Below, piece after piece: positions 1 through 7,906 of a stretch of 22,890 nucleotides of DNA (its first letter is position 1; the number at the start of each line of letters is the position of its first letter). Under the pieces are notes generated by a model. It was not told where the DNA came from, did not search any database, and saw only the letters and a list, made by a program, of their open reading frames with translations. The stretch lies in contig JBBKXQ010000109.1 of the NCBI GenBank assembly GCA_037969565.1, positions 1 to 22,890 of the forward strand, given 5' to 3'. The position numbers and the translations under genes are program-made. This DNA is from SZUA-35 sp037969565. Its GTDB lineage: Bacteria; Actinomycetota; Acidimicrobiia; Acidimicrobiales; SZUA-35.

Positions 1-243
1 CTCGACCATTTAGCCGACGCTGCGAACGCCGCTGCCGAACACGACTCGATTCATCAAGTCGCACTTGCCCACGAGCTGTCTGCCATGATCCACGACCGGA
101 TGGGCGACCGCGACGCCGCGCTTCGGTCGGCCGCGCAAGCGGTCGAGGCGTACACGAGCTGGGGCGCGCACGCCAAGGTCGAAGACGTCCGGCGACAGTT
201 CGCTATTGCCGACCAGTCGGGTTCAGGCGTTGCGTCGGAGTAG
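1..243 (+). CDS. C-terminal fragment of a TPR-like helical repeat protein
   Basis: The frame is open from the first base of the window to a TAG at 241-243, giving the last 80 residues of a protein that starts upstream. The fragment is Ala-rich and helical. Its pattern, with an Ala/Glu helix pair followed by AVEAYTSWGAHAKVEDV, resembles the last tetratricopeptide-like repeats of large bacterial ATPase/kinase signalling proteins (PknK or LuxR-type multidomain ATPases), which often end in a Tyr-x-x-Trp-Gly-Ala-x-x-Lys-Val segment. The assignment rests on this short segment only, and no catalytic domain is in the window. The last 21 bases overlap the 3' end of the convergent ketoacyl-synthase-like gene. 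Confidence 0.5.
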   Translation, partial: LDHLADAANAAAEHDSIHQVALAHELSAMIHDRMGDRDAALRSAAQAVEAYTSWGAHAKVEDVRRQFAIADQSGSGVASE

Positions 244-1230
244 CACGGCGCCGACCCCGACCGACACGTTCATCGAGAATGCCAGCAACCAGTCGGTCTC
301 GAGGGCGCCATACGATTTCGCGAAGTCAACCGGAATGCTCGCCAGCGTCATGTTGCCCAACTCCTCCAGCGTGTCGATGGTCGCCGCTGGTTTGATCTGC
401 GACTCCCAGTAGCCGTTCAGCATGGCGGAGACCTGATAGCTCGAGAGTGTGATGTCGGCGCCGGTGATGTGGTTTCGACGGAGCAGTTCGTTCGCCACCT
501 CGACGGGGCGGTCCTTTCCGAACGTCTGGAACACCGTCGCCCCGGCTTTGGTCAAGGTGAAGTAGGGCGCGGTATAGACCGCCGTCGGCTGGTGGTACGG
601 CGGCGCGCCATCGGGAAGAACCGGTTCATTGCGCAGGTACATCGAGCCGTATGACTCGGTCTGCATGAACACTTGCTGGTCGACGAGACGGAAGAGTCCT
701 GCGTCGGTGCTCGCTCCGACGACGACGGCCCCAGCCCCGTCGGCCGCCGTGATTGCCTGCGCCGTGTGGTAGTCGACCATACGAGACCAGTTGCAGCCGC
801 AAACGACGAGCACGTACTTGGCACGGCCGCTCGCCACTGCGTCATGAGCATGCGACAAGCCGGTCAGGAAGTTCGTGAAGTTGTCGGAGACGGGGTGACA
901 CCAGGAATCCCTTCGCAGTTCGAGCGTTGCGTGCACCTGGGCGAGGCCGTTCGGGGTGAGGTATTCGCTGTTGCTCATGTACCCCGTGATGCCGTCGATC
1001 TCGTTAGGGCGCACCCCAGCCATGGTCATCGCGTTGTGGGCCGCCTCGACCATGTTCGTTGCGATCGATTCGTCGCCGTGTAACACGTGGCGTGTTTTGA
1101 GTCCGGTGAACAGATCCAGATTCTTCGGGTGGTGGCTTCGGAGCCAGTCGAAGATCGGGTCGTCGTTGCCGCGGATGGTCGGCGGCAGCGAGTATCCGGC
1201 GCCGAGGATTGCCGGCGTTGATTGCGTCAT
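223..1230 (-). CDS. Ketoacyl-ACP synthase III-fold protein with degenerate active site
   Basis: A 335-residue protein of the thiolase/FabH fold, collinear with E. coli FabH by eye. It has an N-terminal ILGAGYSLP strand-turn, a TGLKTRH segment at 42-48, an ASGRAKYVLVV helix-strand at 133-143, an ADGAGAVVVGAS motif at 163-174 and GN at 292-293 in a GNMTLASIP segment. The nucleophilic Cys of FabH (in ACAGF) aligns with Phe118 in DNFTNF. The catalytic His (PHQAN) aligns with Ser264 or Tyr265 in SSYQVS. Only the active-site Asn (Asn293) is kept. It is therefore unlikely to do normal Claisen condensation. It could be an acyltransferase variant, a structural partner, or have another activity. The start at 1230 is chosen because AGGAG (1238-1242) lies 7 bases upstream and the ATG overlaps the upstream stop as ATGA; a GTG at 1257 is less likely. 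It is the last gene of the operon. Confidence 0.85.
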   Translation of the reverse strand: MTQSTPAILGAGYSLPPTIRGNDDPIFDWLRSHHPKNLDLFTGLKTRHVLHGDESIATNMVEAAHNAMTMAGVRPNEIDGITGYMSNSEYLTPNGLAQVHATLELRRDSWCHPVSDNFTNFLTGLSHAHDAVASGRAKYVLVVCGCNWSRMVDYHTAQAITAADGAGAVVVGASTDAGLFRLVDQQVFMQTESYGSMYLRNEPVLPDGAPPYHQPTAVYTAPYFTLTKAGATVFQTFGKDRPVEVANELLRRNHITGADITLSSYQVSAMLNGYWESQIKPAATIDTLEELGNMTLASIPVDFAKSYGALETDWLLAFSMNVSVGVGAVLLRRNA

Positions 1231-2894
1231 GACGACGCTCCTGCGCTGGTGACCCACGCTGGGGCTGCCAGTCCAAACTTTGATTGGAGCACCAGTTCCG
1301 AGGTCTCGAGCGAGCCCTCGACCCAGCTCTGGCTTCGAGAGTAGGCCTCGCCCACGATGTACACCGGCAGGTCGGGTTTGGGTTGAGCAACCTTCGGAAT
1401 CATCTCGGTGCTGTTGACACTGGCGTTCCAGAAATTCACGCCGCCCCCGTAGGGGTTGTCCGACCAGTCCACGGTTGCGGCTGCATAGGGCTCGGGCACG
1501 CCCCGGGCTCCGTGCATGTTGACCACCTGCTGATGAGCTTCGGCGACCATGCGGGTGGGCGCCGGGTTGTTGTTCCAGTCGGCGGAACCGTTGGCGCCCG
1601 GACCCACCCAGCGGTTCGAGCGAGTGGTGTAGAAGTCGGCCGAGTTCATGTAGCCGCCGAAGAAATCCATGCTCTCACCGTCGTTGTAGAGAAGGATCAC
1701 GCCATTGCGGTTGAGAGGATCACCGGCCGTCTCCTCGCCCTCGACGGCCCAGTAGTAGCACTGCCGGATGGGTTGGTCGCTGAGGGATCGGCCCGACGTG
1801 ACTCCGTACGATTCCCACCACGGTACGTCGTAGGCCAACGCGATCTTGAACAGCGGGTCGGGGCTGACGGTGCGGAGCATCTCGTGCACATCAGTCTCGC
1901 GCCGCCCGAGCACCGCCCCCGACTGCGTGAGCAGCTCGATCGAACGTCGCGGCATCGCCAGGATGAGGTGGTCGGCTTCGACGGTGATGTCGCTCGCTGG
2001 GTCGTGCGGGTGAGTGGCGAATGTTGCGACCACTCGGTCGGCGGCGTTTGGTGTGGTTTCCACGTCGAATGATCGAAGACGATGCTGGAGTGCGATGGTG
2101 CCGCCCATGGCGCGAAATCGTTGGGCAAGCGTGAGCGGAATCTGGTCGTATCCGCTGGTGACCCGGTACTTCTTGACTGCCGGGTCGAAGTCGAGGTTCA
2201 GCAGGATCGAGTCGACGGCGTTCCAGTTGAGAAAGGTCGAGTCGTACCCGACGACCGCCTTCATCAATTCGTACCCCTCGCGACTGAGCACCCGGGCGAG
2301 CAGATTCCAGAACCCCCATTTGGCCAGCGGTATGCCGTCGAAGGTGGCGGCTCGAAGTGTGCGTTCGCGTGTCGCTGCGTCAGCAGCGGGATCATAGGCG
2401 GGGACGACAAGCGTGATCGCATAGACCAGCAGGTCGGTCGGCGCGATCTCGGCTTCCTCCCAGGTCGGCGAGAACGGGAAGCCGGTGGGTGGCTGATAGC
2501 CGCCGGTGGAGCGGTACGGGAACAGCCCGGGGACGGCGGATGATGCCGGAGGGGCGAACTGCCACCGTCGGTACCGGTCACCTCGGAAGAAACCGATGTT
2601 CTCGGGATTGTCGGCGGGGAGTTCGGCGACGGGGAGTTGTAGCTCCCGGGTGACGAGCCCGGCGACGAGCCGTTGGGTCGAGAAGAACCGCATGCCGCCG
2701 AGTTCGACCGACGTGGTCGGCATACCCGGTGGAGTTGCGGAGACGAGTCGACCGCCGATTCGGTCACTCGACTCGAAGACCGCAATACGGGCGTCTCGAT
2801 ACTTGTCCGAGGTAGCGAGTCGCCAGGCTGTGTACACGCCGGCCACACCACCGCCGACTACCACGATGTCGTATTGCTGAGATGTGTTGCTCAT
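1227..2894 (-). CDS. L-amino-acid-oxidase-like FAD amine oxidase, copy 2
   Basis: A 555-residue flavoprotein of the amine oxidase / L-amino acid oxidase superfamily. The Rossmann FAD motif GGGVAG is at 14-19 with an acidic strand end near Glu41 and GGRL at 47-50. ELGGMRF follows, whose Arg69 matches the substrate-carboxylate-binding Arg of amino acid oxidases such as VioA. The C-terminal FAD-closing motif GEAYSRSQSWVEGS starts near residue 515. Enzymes of this type oxidise the alpha-amine of an amino acid to an imine, passing electrons to O2 and making H2O2; the substrate here is unknown. No signal peptide is evident, so it is probably cytoplasmic. It is clearly paralogous to the gene just upstream, with matching GGMR, GFWNLL, CYYW and NPYGGGVNFWN-type blocks. 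The start at 2894 overlaps the upstream stop as ATGA. An in-frame extension to 2978 would run deep into that gene and is rejected. The TGA overlaps the next start. Confidence 0.88.
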   Translation of the reverse strand: MSNTSQQYDIVVVGGGVAGVYTAWRLATSDKYRDARIAVFESSDRIGGRLVSATPPGMPTTSVELGGMRFFSTQRLVAGLVTRELQLPVAELPADNPENIGFFRGDRYRRWQFAPPASSAVPGLFPYRSTGGYQPPTGFPFSPTWEEAEIAPTDLLVYAITLVVPAYDPAADAATRERTLRAATFDGIPLAKWGFWNLLARVLSREGYELMKAVVGYDSTFLNWNAVDSILLNLDFDPAVKKYRVTSGYDQIPLTLAQRFRAMGGTIALQHRLRSFDVETTPNAADRVVATFATHPHDPASDITVEADHLILAMPRRSIELLTQSGAVLGRRETDVHEMLRTVSPDPLFKIALAYDVPWWESYGVTSGRSLSDQPIRQCYYWAVEGEETAGDPLNRNGVILLYNDGESMDFFGGYMNSADFYTTRSNRWVGPGANGSADWNNNPAPTRMVAEAHQQVVNMHGARGVPEPYAAATVDWSDNPYGGGVNFWNASVNSTEMIPKVAQPKPDLPVYIVGEAYSRSQSWVEGSLETSELVLQSKFGLAAPAWVTSAGASS

Positions 2895-4510
2895 GACGTC
2901 GGCTCGACGAACGGCCGGAGCCCGAAGTGTGAACCCGTCAGGACCAGCTCGGCCGTCTGCAAGGCGCCTTCGACCCACCCCTGGGCCCCCGAGTACGCCT
3001 CGCCGACGATGAAGATCGGCAGCTCAGATCTGGGGTGGGCGATCTTTGGCATGACCTCCCAACTCTTGACGCCGGGGTTCCAGAAGTTGACCCCACCTCC
3101 GTAGGGGTCGTCACCCCAATCGATCCACGCGACCGCGTACGGCAAGGGTGCCGTGCACACATCGTGCAGTTCCATGACCTGGCGATGGAGTTCCGCCACC
3201 ATGTGGGGAGGTGCCTCGTAGTCGCTCCAACGGGCCCGACCGTCGGCGTCGGCCGCGAGCATCGCCTGTCGTGAGTCGTCGGTTCGGTAGCCGGCCCAGA
3301 AGTCGACATTCTGTCCGTCGTCGTAGATCAACAGCATCGCGTTGTCCGATGGTTCGCCGTTCGTCTGGTCGCGCTCGACGCCCCAGTAGTAACACTGCCG
3401 GATCGGGAGGTCGGTGATCGCTCGACCTTTCATCGGTGGCGGCTCCGTCGTCGTCGCCTCCCACCAGGGTTCGCGGTAACAGAGCGCCGCCTTGAAGAGC
3501 GGATTCGGCGTGACCGATTCGATCAGCGTTCGAATCTCGGGTTGGTCGTCAGCCAGGATTGGTCCGGTCGGTTCGAGCAGTTCGAGCGATCGGCGGGGCA
3601 TGGCGAGGATCAGCGAGCGGGCCCGGACGCTCCGCTCGACGACACTCCCATCATCGGACGTCACGTCGAACGTCAACACGACGCCGTCGGAGCCATCGGC
3701 AAGGGTGCAGGAGTCGAACTCGACGAGGCGATGTCGTCGTTCGATCGTGCCGCCCGCCGCAACGAATTGTTTCGCGAGGGTGTACGGCACCTCTTCGTAC
3801 CCGTCGCGCAGCCGGAAGTACTTCGCGTCCGGCGCGAAGTCGGCATTCATGATCACGGTGTCGGCGGCGTTCCAGTTGTGAAGCGCGGTGTCGTAACCCA
3901 TGCCCTTTTGCGCAAACCGGAAGGCTTCGTGGCTGAGCGAGCGTGACAGGAGATTCCAGAAACCCCACTCCCACAGGTAGGCACCATCGACCTGGCGGGT
4001 TTGGAGCGTCTTCGCGAGCTCATCTTTGGTCATCGACGACAGCCGGGGAATGACCTGGTCGAGTGCCCGGCCGGTCATGGCTCCTGGGCTCGCACCCTGT
4101 TCCCAGAAGTCGAGTTCGTACGGGACGACGGCGGAGTCGGCGAGCTGCTTCTGGCGAAGATGGGTGCTGCGCAGATAGGCGATGTTGTCGGGCACGTCGG
4201 CGTCGAGCTGGTCGGTGTCGAGGTGTAGATGCTCGATCAGTTTGGAGATCAGTTGTTGGCTCGACATGTAGCGCATGCCGCCGAGTTCGGCTCGCAAGTT
4301 CGGCAGGTCGGGTGGTGTCGGCGACAGCAACCGCCCGCCGAGCCGTTTACCGGCTTCGAAGACCGTCACCGACGGCTTGGTCGTCGCCGCGTCGGGGTCG
4401 ATCGGTTCGTTGTCGACGCCGAGCAGCCGCCACGCGCTGTAGAGGCCGGACACGCCGCCCCCCACGATCGCCACGTCGAGCTCGACTGGTGCTGCAGTTC
4501 CCGGTGCCAT
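2891..4510 (-). CDS. L-amino-acid-oxidase-like FAD amine oxidase, copy 1
   Basis: A 539-residue FAD amine oxidase, first of the tandem pair. Visible motifs are GGGVSG at 17-22, FEAGKRLGGRL at 51-61, ELGGMRY with Arg80 as probable carboxylate ligand, GFWNLLSRSLS mid-protein, and the C-terminal GEAYSGAQGWVEGAL motif from about residue 503. This Gln-Gly-Trp form is the usual family version, whereas copy 2 has Gln-Ser-Trp. The expected reaction is oxidative deamination of an amino acid or related amine with release of H2O2; the specificity cannot be read from sequence. No signal peptide or membrane segment is seen. The ATG at 4510 begins the tightly overlapped run. The 63-base gap to the reductase gene upstream could hold a promoter or could be part of one longer transcript. 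Confidence 0.87.
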   Translation of the reverse strand: MAPGTAAPVELDVAIVGGGVSGLYSAWRLLGVDNEPIDPDAATTKPSVTVFEAGKRLGGRLLSPTPPDLPNLRAELGGMRYMSSQQLISKLIEHLHLDTDQLDADVPDNIAYLRSTHLRQKQLADSAVVPYELDFWEQGASPGAMTGRALDQVIPRLSSMTKDELAKTLQTRQVDGAYLWEWGFWNLLSRSLSHEAFRFAQKGMGYDTALHNWNAADTVIMNADFAPDAKYFRLRDGYEEVPYTLAKQFVAAGGTIERRHRLVEFDSCTLADGSDGVVLTFDVTSDDGSVVERSVRARSLILAMPRRSLELLEPTGPILADDQPEIRTLIESVTPNPLFKAALCYREPWWEATTTEPPPMKGRAITDLPIRQCYYWGVERDQTNGEPSDNAMLLIYDDGQNVDFWAGYRTDDSRQAMLAADADGRARWSDYEAPPHMVAELHRQVMELHDVCTAPLPYAVAWIDWGDDPYGGGVNFWNPGVKSWEVMPKIAHPRSELPIFIVGEAYSGAQGWVEGALQTAELVLTGSHFGLRPFVEPTS

Positions 4511-4573
4511 TTCATGGACAGTAGTCCCCCGCGTGTTGACGCTGGGCGGCCACGGCGACCGAGGTGCCGTTGG

Positions 4574-5725
4574 CTATGCGTGCGGAGTGATGAGGGCCTT
4601 GTTGCCGGTTGCCATCTGCCCGTAGCGACGCACCATCTCGGGATCGACTGCGTCGGCGAGCCTCAGTGACATGCCGTACGAACTGGCAAATGTCGAGGTG
4701 ATCTCGTCGGCCACCCGGGCCCGGAGCCGATCGGCCCCTTCCCGTCCCAGCTTGGACAGGAAGGGTGTGAGCAACCATCCACCGACCGCCCACGACATCC
4801 CGAAGTCTCGTTTCAGGACCGTGGAACTGCGATCGAGGCCACCGTAGATGTACACCTGCTTGAGGGTGTCAGAGCCGTACCGGCTGAACTCACCGGTCTT
4901 CTCCCCCGCCACCTTCTCCATGGCCGACAGGACCGTCCCGGCGATGTCGCCGCCCCCGATGGCGTCAAAGGCGATGGTTGCTCCCGTTGATCTGAGCGCA
5001 TCGATCAGGTCGTCGGTGAATGATGGTGCGCTCGAGTCGCACACATGCTCCGCCCTTTCGTTAAGGAGCAGCTCGACCTGCTCGGGCTTCCGCACGATGT
5101 TGACGAGTCCCACCCCATCGGCGAGGCAAATACGGTTGAGCATGAGGCCGAGGTTCGAGGCTCCGACGGTGTGCACCAGCGCGGTGTGGCCCTCGGCCCT
5201 CATGGTCTCGACCATGCCGAGCGCGGTCAGGGGATTCACGAAGGCTGCGGCTGCGTCGGCGGGATCCGTTCCGTCGCCCATCACCAGACACTGTGCGACA
5301 TTGACGGTCCGGAACTCGGCGTACGCGTTACCCGACAGGAAGCCGACGACCTTGCCCATCATCGCCTGGGCCTCATCGGATTCGCCGGCGGCAACAACCG
5401 TGCCCCCGCCTTCGTTTCCGACTGGCATCGACTTGCCCATCCGGCCGGCCTGGCCGGCCAGACCTTGGGGCGCAATCGACGCTCTCACGGCGGGCAGTCC
5501 TTCCAATTCAGCCGACTCGGAGGTGCTGAGATCGGCTCCCGCGAACAACATGCCGAGATCGGACGGATTGATCGGCGCCGCCTCGACCCGGATCACCACT
5601 TCGTTCTCCGTTGGAGCCGCGACGTCGGAACGACGTAGGCCAAGCGTGACATGGCCATCGTCGTTCACGGTCGATCTCAGCTCCAGGCCGGTTGCGGGGA
5701 CGGAAGGATTGTCGTTCTGGCTCAT
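4574..5725 (-). CDS. Zinc-free medium-chain dehydrogenase/reductase (quinone-oxidoreductase-like)
   Basis: A 383-residue MDR-superfamily protein. The N-terminal GroES-like domain has the family signature EAAPINPSDLGML and PVGNEGGGTVVAAG, followed by VGFLSGNAYAEF. The nucleotide-binding domain carries VHTVGASNLGLML and FDAIGGGD. The structural and catalytic Cys/His zinc ligands of alcohol dehydrogenases are absent, so an NAD(P)H-dependent enoyl/quinone reductase-type activity is the best guess. The start at 5725 (MSQNDN) is preferred because AAGGA lies about 9 bases upstream; an in-frame ATG at 5797 would add 24 unconserved-looking residues. It points the same way as the flavoprotein operon, 63 bases upstream of it, and may be its first gene. 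The 126-base region to the divergent esterase gene should hold promoters for both. Confidence 0.85.
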   Translation of the reverse strand: MSQNDNPSVPATGLELRSTVNDDGHVTLGLRRSDVAAPTENEVVIRVEAAPINPSDLGMLFAGADLSTSESAELEGLPAVRASIAPQGLAGQAGRMGKSMPVGNEGGGTVVAAGESDEAQAMMGKVVGFLSGNAYAEFRTVNVAQCLVMGDGTDPADAAAAFVNPLTALGMVETMRAEGHTALVHTVGASNLGLMLNRICLADGVGLVNIVRKPEQVELLLNERAEHVCDSSAPSFTDDLIDALRSTGATIAFDAIGGGDIAGTVLSAMEKVAGEKTGEFSRYGSDTLKQVYIYGGLDRSSTVLKRDFGMSWAVGGWLLTPFLSKLGREGADRLRARVADEITSTFASSYGMSLRLADAVDPEMVRRYGQMATGNKALITPHA

Positions 5726-5851
5726 GACCCCATCCTTGCCCACTCGGCGGTGGGGCAGCGCATTTCGAGCTGGGCGGGTCCAGACAACGTCGAGCACAGC
5801 GGGATGGTGCCGAGCACTTTGCGTTCGGACCCTCGGGTGGAATGATCTCCC

Positions 5852-7567
5852 ATGGCCAAGATTCGGAAGCGTTCATCCGTCGACGTCCAAACGACGGCGG
5901 GTCGGGTGCGGGGCAAGCTCGCCAAGAAGGGGCGCATGGCCCACTTTCTCGGTGTCCCATATGCTGCGCCACCGGTTGGCGAGCGGCGCTGGAAGCCGCC
6001 GGCACCGCTCGAGGCCTGGAGCGGCACCCGGAGTTGCACGAAGGTTGGTTCCTTCGCCTACCAGCGACGCGCCAACTTCGAACTCTTCTTCCAGAACATC
6101 GTCCAAGGGCTGGGCCTCGGTCCGGCCCGCCAGCGCGCCCTGAGCACGGCAGTGAAGGCCGCCCGTCTGAAGGAGAGTGAGGACTGCCTCACGCTGAACA
6201 TTCGCGTTCCGGCCGGGGCGCAGGACCTTCCGGTCATGGTCTGGATCCATGGTGGCGACCACACCGACGGGAGTGGCGGCGAACCGCACTACGCCAGCGA
6301 CGTTCTGCCCGAGCGCGGCTGCGTGTTGGTCACCATCAACTACCGCTTGGGGCTTCTCGGCTTTTTCGCCCATCCCGAACTCTCGGCCGAATCGCCGCAC
6401 GGGATTTCCGGCAACTACGGCCTCCTCGATCAGATCGCAGCCCTCGAATGGGTGCGCGACAACATCGCCAACTTCGGCGGCGACCCCTCGAATGTCACGA
6501 TCTTCGGCGAGTCAGCGGGGGGCCAGGCGGTGCTCAACCTCCTCACCGCACCATTGGCCCGTGGTCTCTTCCACCGAGCCATTGCCCAGAGTCCAAGCGA
6601 CAGTGGCCGCTGGCTCCACCTCAAACGACCTGCCCTCGACCTCGAGCCGGCACAGGATGCGGGCGTCGACTTCGCCAACACGGCCGTTGGCTCGGAGCCC
6701 GGCCAACTCGAGCGACTCCGAGCGATGGAGCCCGACGATCTGTATGAGCTCTACCGGGCCCACCCGGACCACGGCCGTTACTTCTATCCGGTGGTGGATG
6801 ACGTCATTCTCCCCACAACCCCGATGTCTGCCTTCGGAGCCCAGCAGCAGGCCCCCGTTCCGCTGATCATCGGCTACAACGCCGATGAAGGTTCACTCCT
6901 TGCTGCGTTCATGCATCCCGCAGGAGCCGAGTTCGAATCGCCGGCGTTGCACGCACCGGTCTCGGCCGCAGTCGCCCGGGCCGCCTTCGAACGCTCGTAT
7001 CCCACAGCCGAACACGTCGAACGGGTCATGGCCGCGTATCCCGGGCTGGCCACGCTCGACGCCGAGGCGCTCACTCGGCACACCGGTGACCACATGTTCG
7101 GGGTTCACGTCGATCATGTGTCCCGAGAACACTCAGCCGCCGGTCACCCCGTCTACCGCTACCACTTTCGAAGCGTCCCGGCATCGAAGAAGCAGACGAT
7201 CGGTGCCTTTCACGCAGCGGAGGTCTTCTATGTCTTCGACACTGCGCTCCCCTTGATTCCGGTTGCCCCGGATGCCCATCTCTTGGCCCGCGAGATGGGC
7301 GACCGCTGGTTCGCATTTGCGGCAACGGGCGTTCCGGACTTCCCGGGCCGCGCCACGTGGCCGCCCTATGACCCTTCAACACCGATGCACCTCGTCCTCG
7401 ACCGACCTCGCTCGAGCGTGGAGCCCTGCCCGGCCCAGCCCGGTCTGGATGTGATGCGGGAGCGAATTGCGTGGCTCACCGAGGAGCTGCGGGCCACAGG
7501 GGAGACGAGTCCCGATCCGATCGACGGCCCGAGTACCAGTGACCGCGAGCCATCGGTCGTCCCCTGA
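5852..7567 (+). CDS. Type-B carboxylesterase / para-nitrobenzyl esterase family
   Basis: A 571-residue alpha/beta-hydrolase of the carboxylesterase type-B (COesterase) family. Diagnostic features are FLGVPYAAPPVGERRWKPP at 32-50, SEDCLTLNI at 109-117 and WIHGGD at 131-136 (oxyanion hole, with Asp where Gly or Ala is commoner). The nucleophile elbow GESAGG has Ser221, GYNADEG gives the acid Glu346, and GAFHAAEVFYVF gives catalytic His454. The triad is complete, so it should hydrolyse carboxylic esters. No signal peptide is seen (the N-terminus is basic: MAKIRKRSSV), suggesting a cytoplasmic enzyme. The C-terminal 25-30 residues are Pro/Ser-rich and look disordered. The gene is divergent from the MDR reductase and stands alone in its direction. 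The natural substrate is not predictable. Confidence 0.93.
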   Translation: MAKIRKRSSVDVQTTAGRVRGKLAKKGRMAHFLGVPYAAPPVGERRWKPPAPLEAWSGTRSCTKVGSFAYQRRANFELFFQNIVQGLGLGPARQRALSTAVKAARLKESEDCLTLNIRVPAGAQDLPVMVWIHGGDHTDGSGGEPHYASDVLPERGCVLVTINYRLGLLGFFAHPELSAESPHGISGNYGLLDQIAALEWVRDNIANFGGDPSNVTIFGESAGGQAVLNLLTAPLARGLFHRAIAQSPSDSGRWLHLKRPALDLEPAQDAGVDFANTAVGSEPGQLERLRAMEPDDLYELYRAHPDHGRYFYPVVDDVILPTTPMSAFGAQQQAPVPLIIGYNADEGSLLAAFMHPAGAEFESPALHAPVSAAVARAAFERSYPTAEHVERVMAAYPGLATLDAEALTRHTGDHMFGVHVDHVSREHSAAGHPVYRYHFRSVPASKKQTIGAFHAAEVFYVFDTALPLIPVAPDAHLLAREMGDRWFAFAATGVPDFPGRATWPPYDPSTPMHLVLDRPRSSVEPCPAQPGLDVMRERIAWLTEELRATGETSPDPIDGPSTSDREPSVVP

Positions 7568-7580
7568 CCCCGAGACAGCC

Positions 7581-7828
7581 ATGACCACCAGCGACCTCCG
7601 AGGCGATTAGAACAGCCCTCTCTCCTGGCGCAGGGTCATCCATTCTTCCGGCCCAAGTACGTGGGCAATCGAGGCTGGATCGGGATCATCGTCGATGATG
7701 AAACCGATTGGGCCGAAGTGGAAGAGCTCGTGATCGACAGCTACCTCACGATCGCCCCGAAGAAGCTCGGGTCCTTGCTGTCTCAATCGCTCGATGGAGA
7801 CATTCCCGACAGGATCGAAGAGGAGTGA
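7581..7828 (+). pseudogene. Remnant of an MmcQ/YjbR-family gene
   Basis: An ATG at 7581 starts MTTSDLRGD, like the beginning of many actinobacterial MmcQ/YjbR (DUF419-like) proteins, but stops at TAG 7608-7610. In another frame, codons from 7637 to the TGA at 7826-7828 read a typical C-terminal half of that family: FRPKYVGNRGWIGIIVDD, then DWAEVEELVIDSY and IAPKKL. The frame of this second part is open back to the esterase stop and has no good start codon ahead of the conserved block. Intact members are about 110-120 residues, so roughly 50 central residues are missing. I read this as a gene inactivated by an internal deletion plus frameshift. A short functional ORF from the GTG in the YVGNRGW segment is possible but would lack half the fold. 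Confidence 0.6.
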
Positions 7829-7906
7829 CTACCGGTCGTCGAGCGCACATCACTGGGGATGCAGGAAGCTCCGGGCCGTCGTCACGCCAGCAACTACGGT
7901 GGGACC

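Noticed and set aside
2895..2978. In-frame extension of flavoprotein copy 2 into copy 1
   Set aside because: The ATG at 2894 gives the conserved N-terminus and the same ATGA overlap seen at the other junction.
4848..6143. 431-codon open frame on the plus strand across the reductase gene and the esterase start
   Set aside because: It is antisense to the MDR gene and then out of frame with the esterase, with low-complexity Ser/Arg/Pro composition and no domain.
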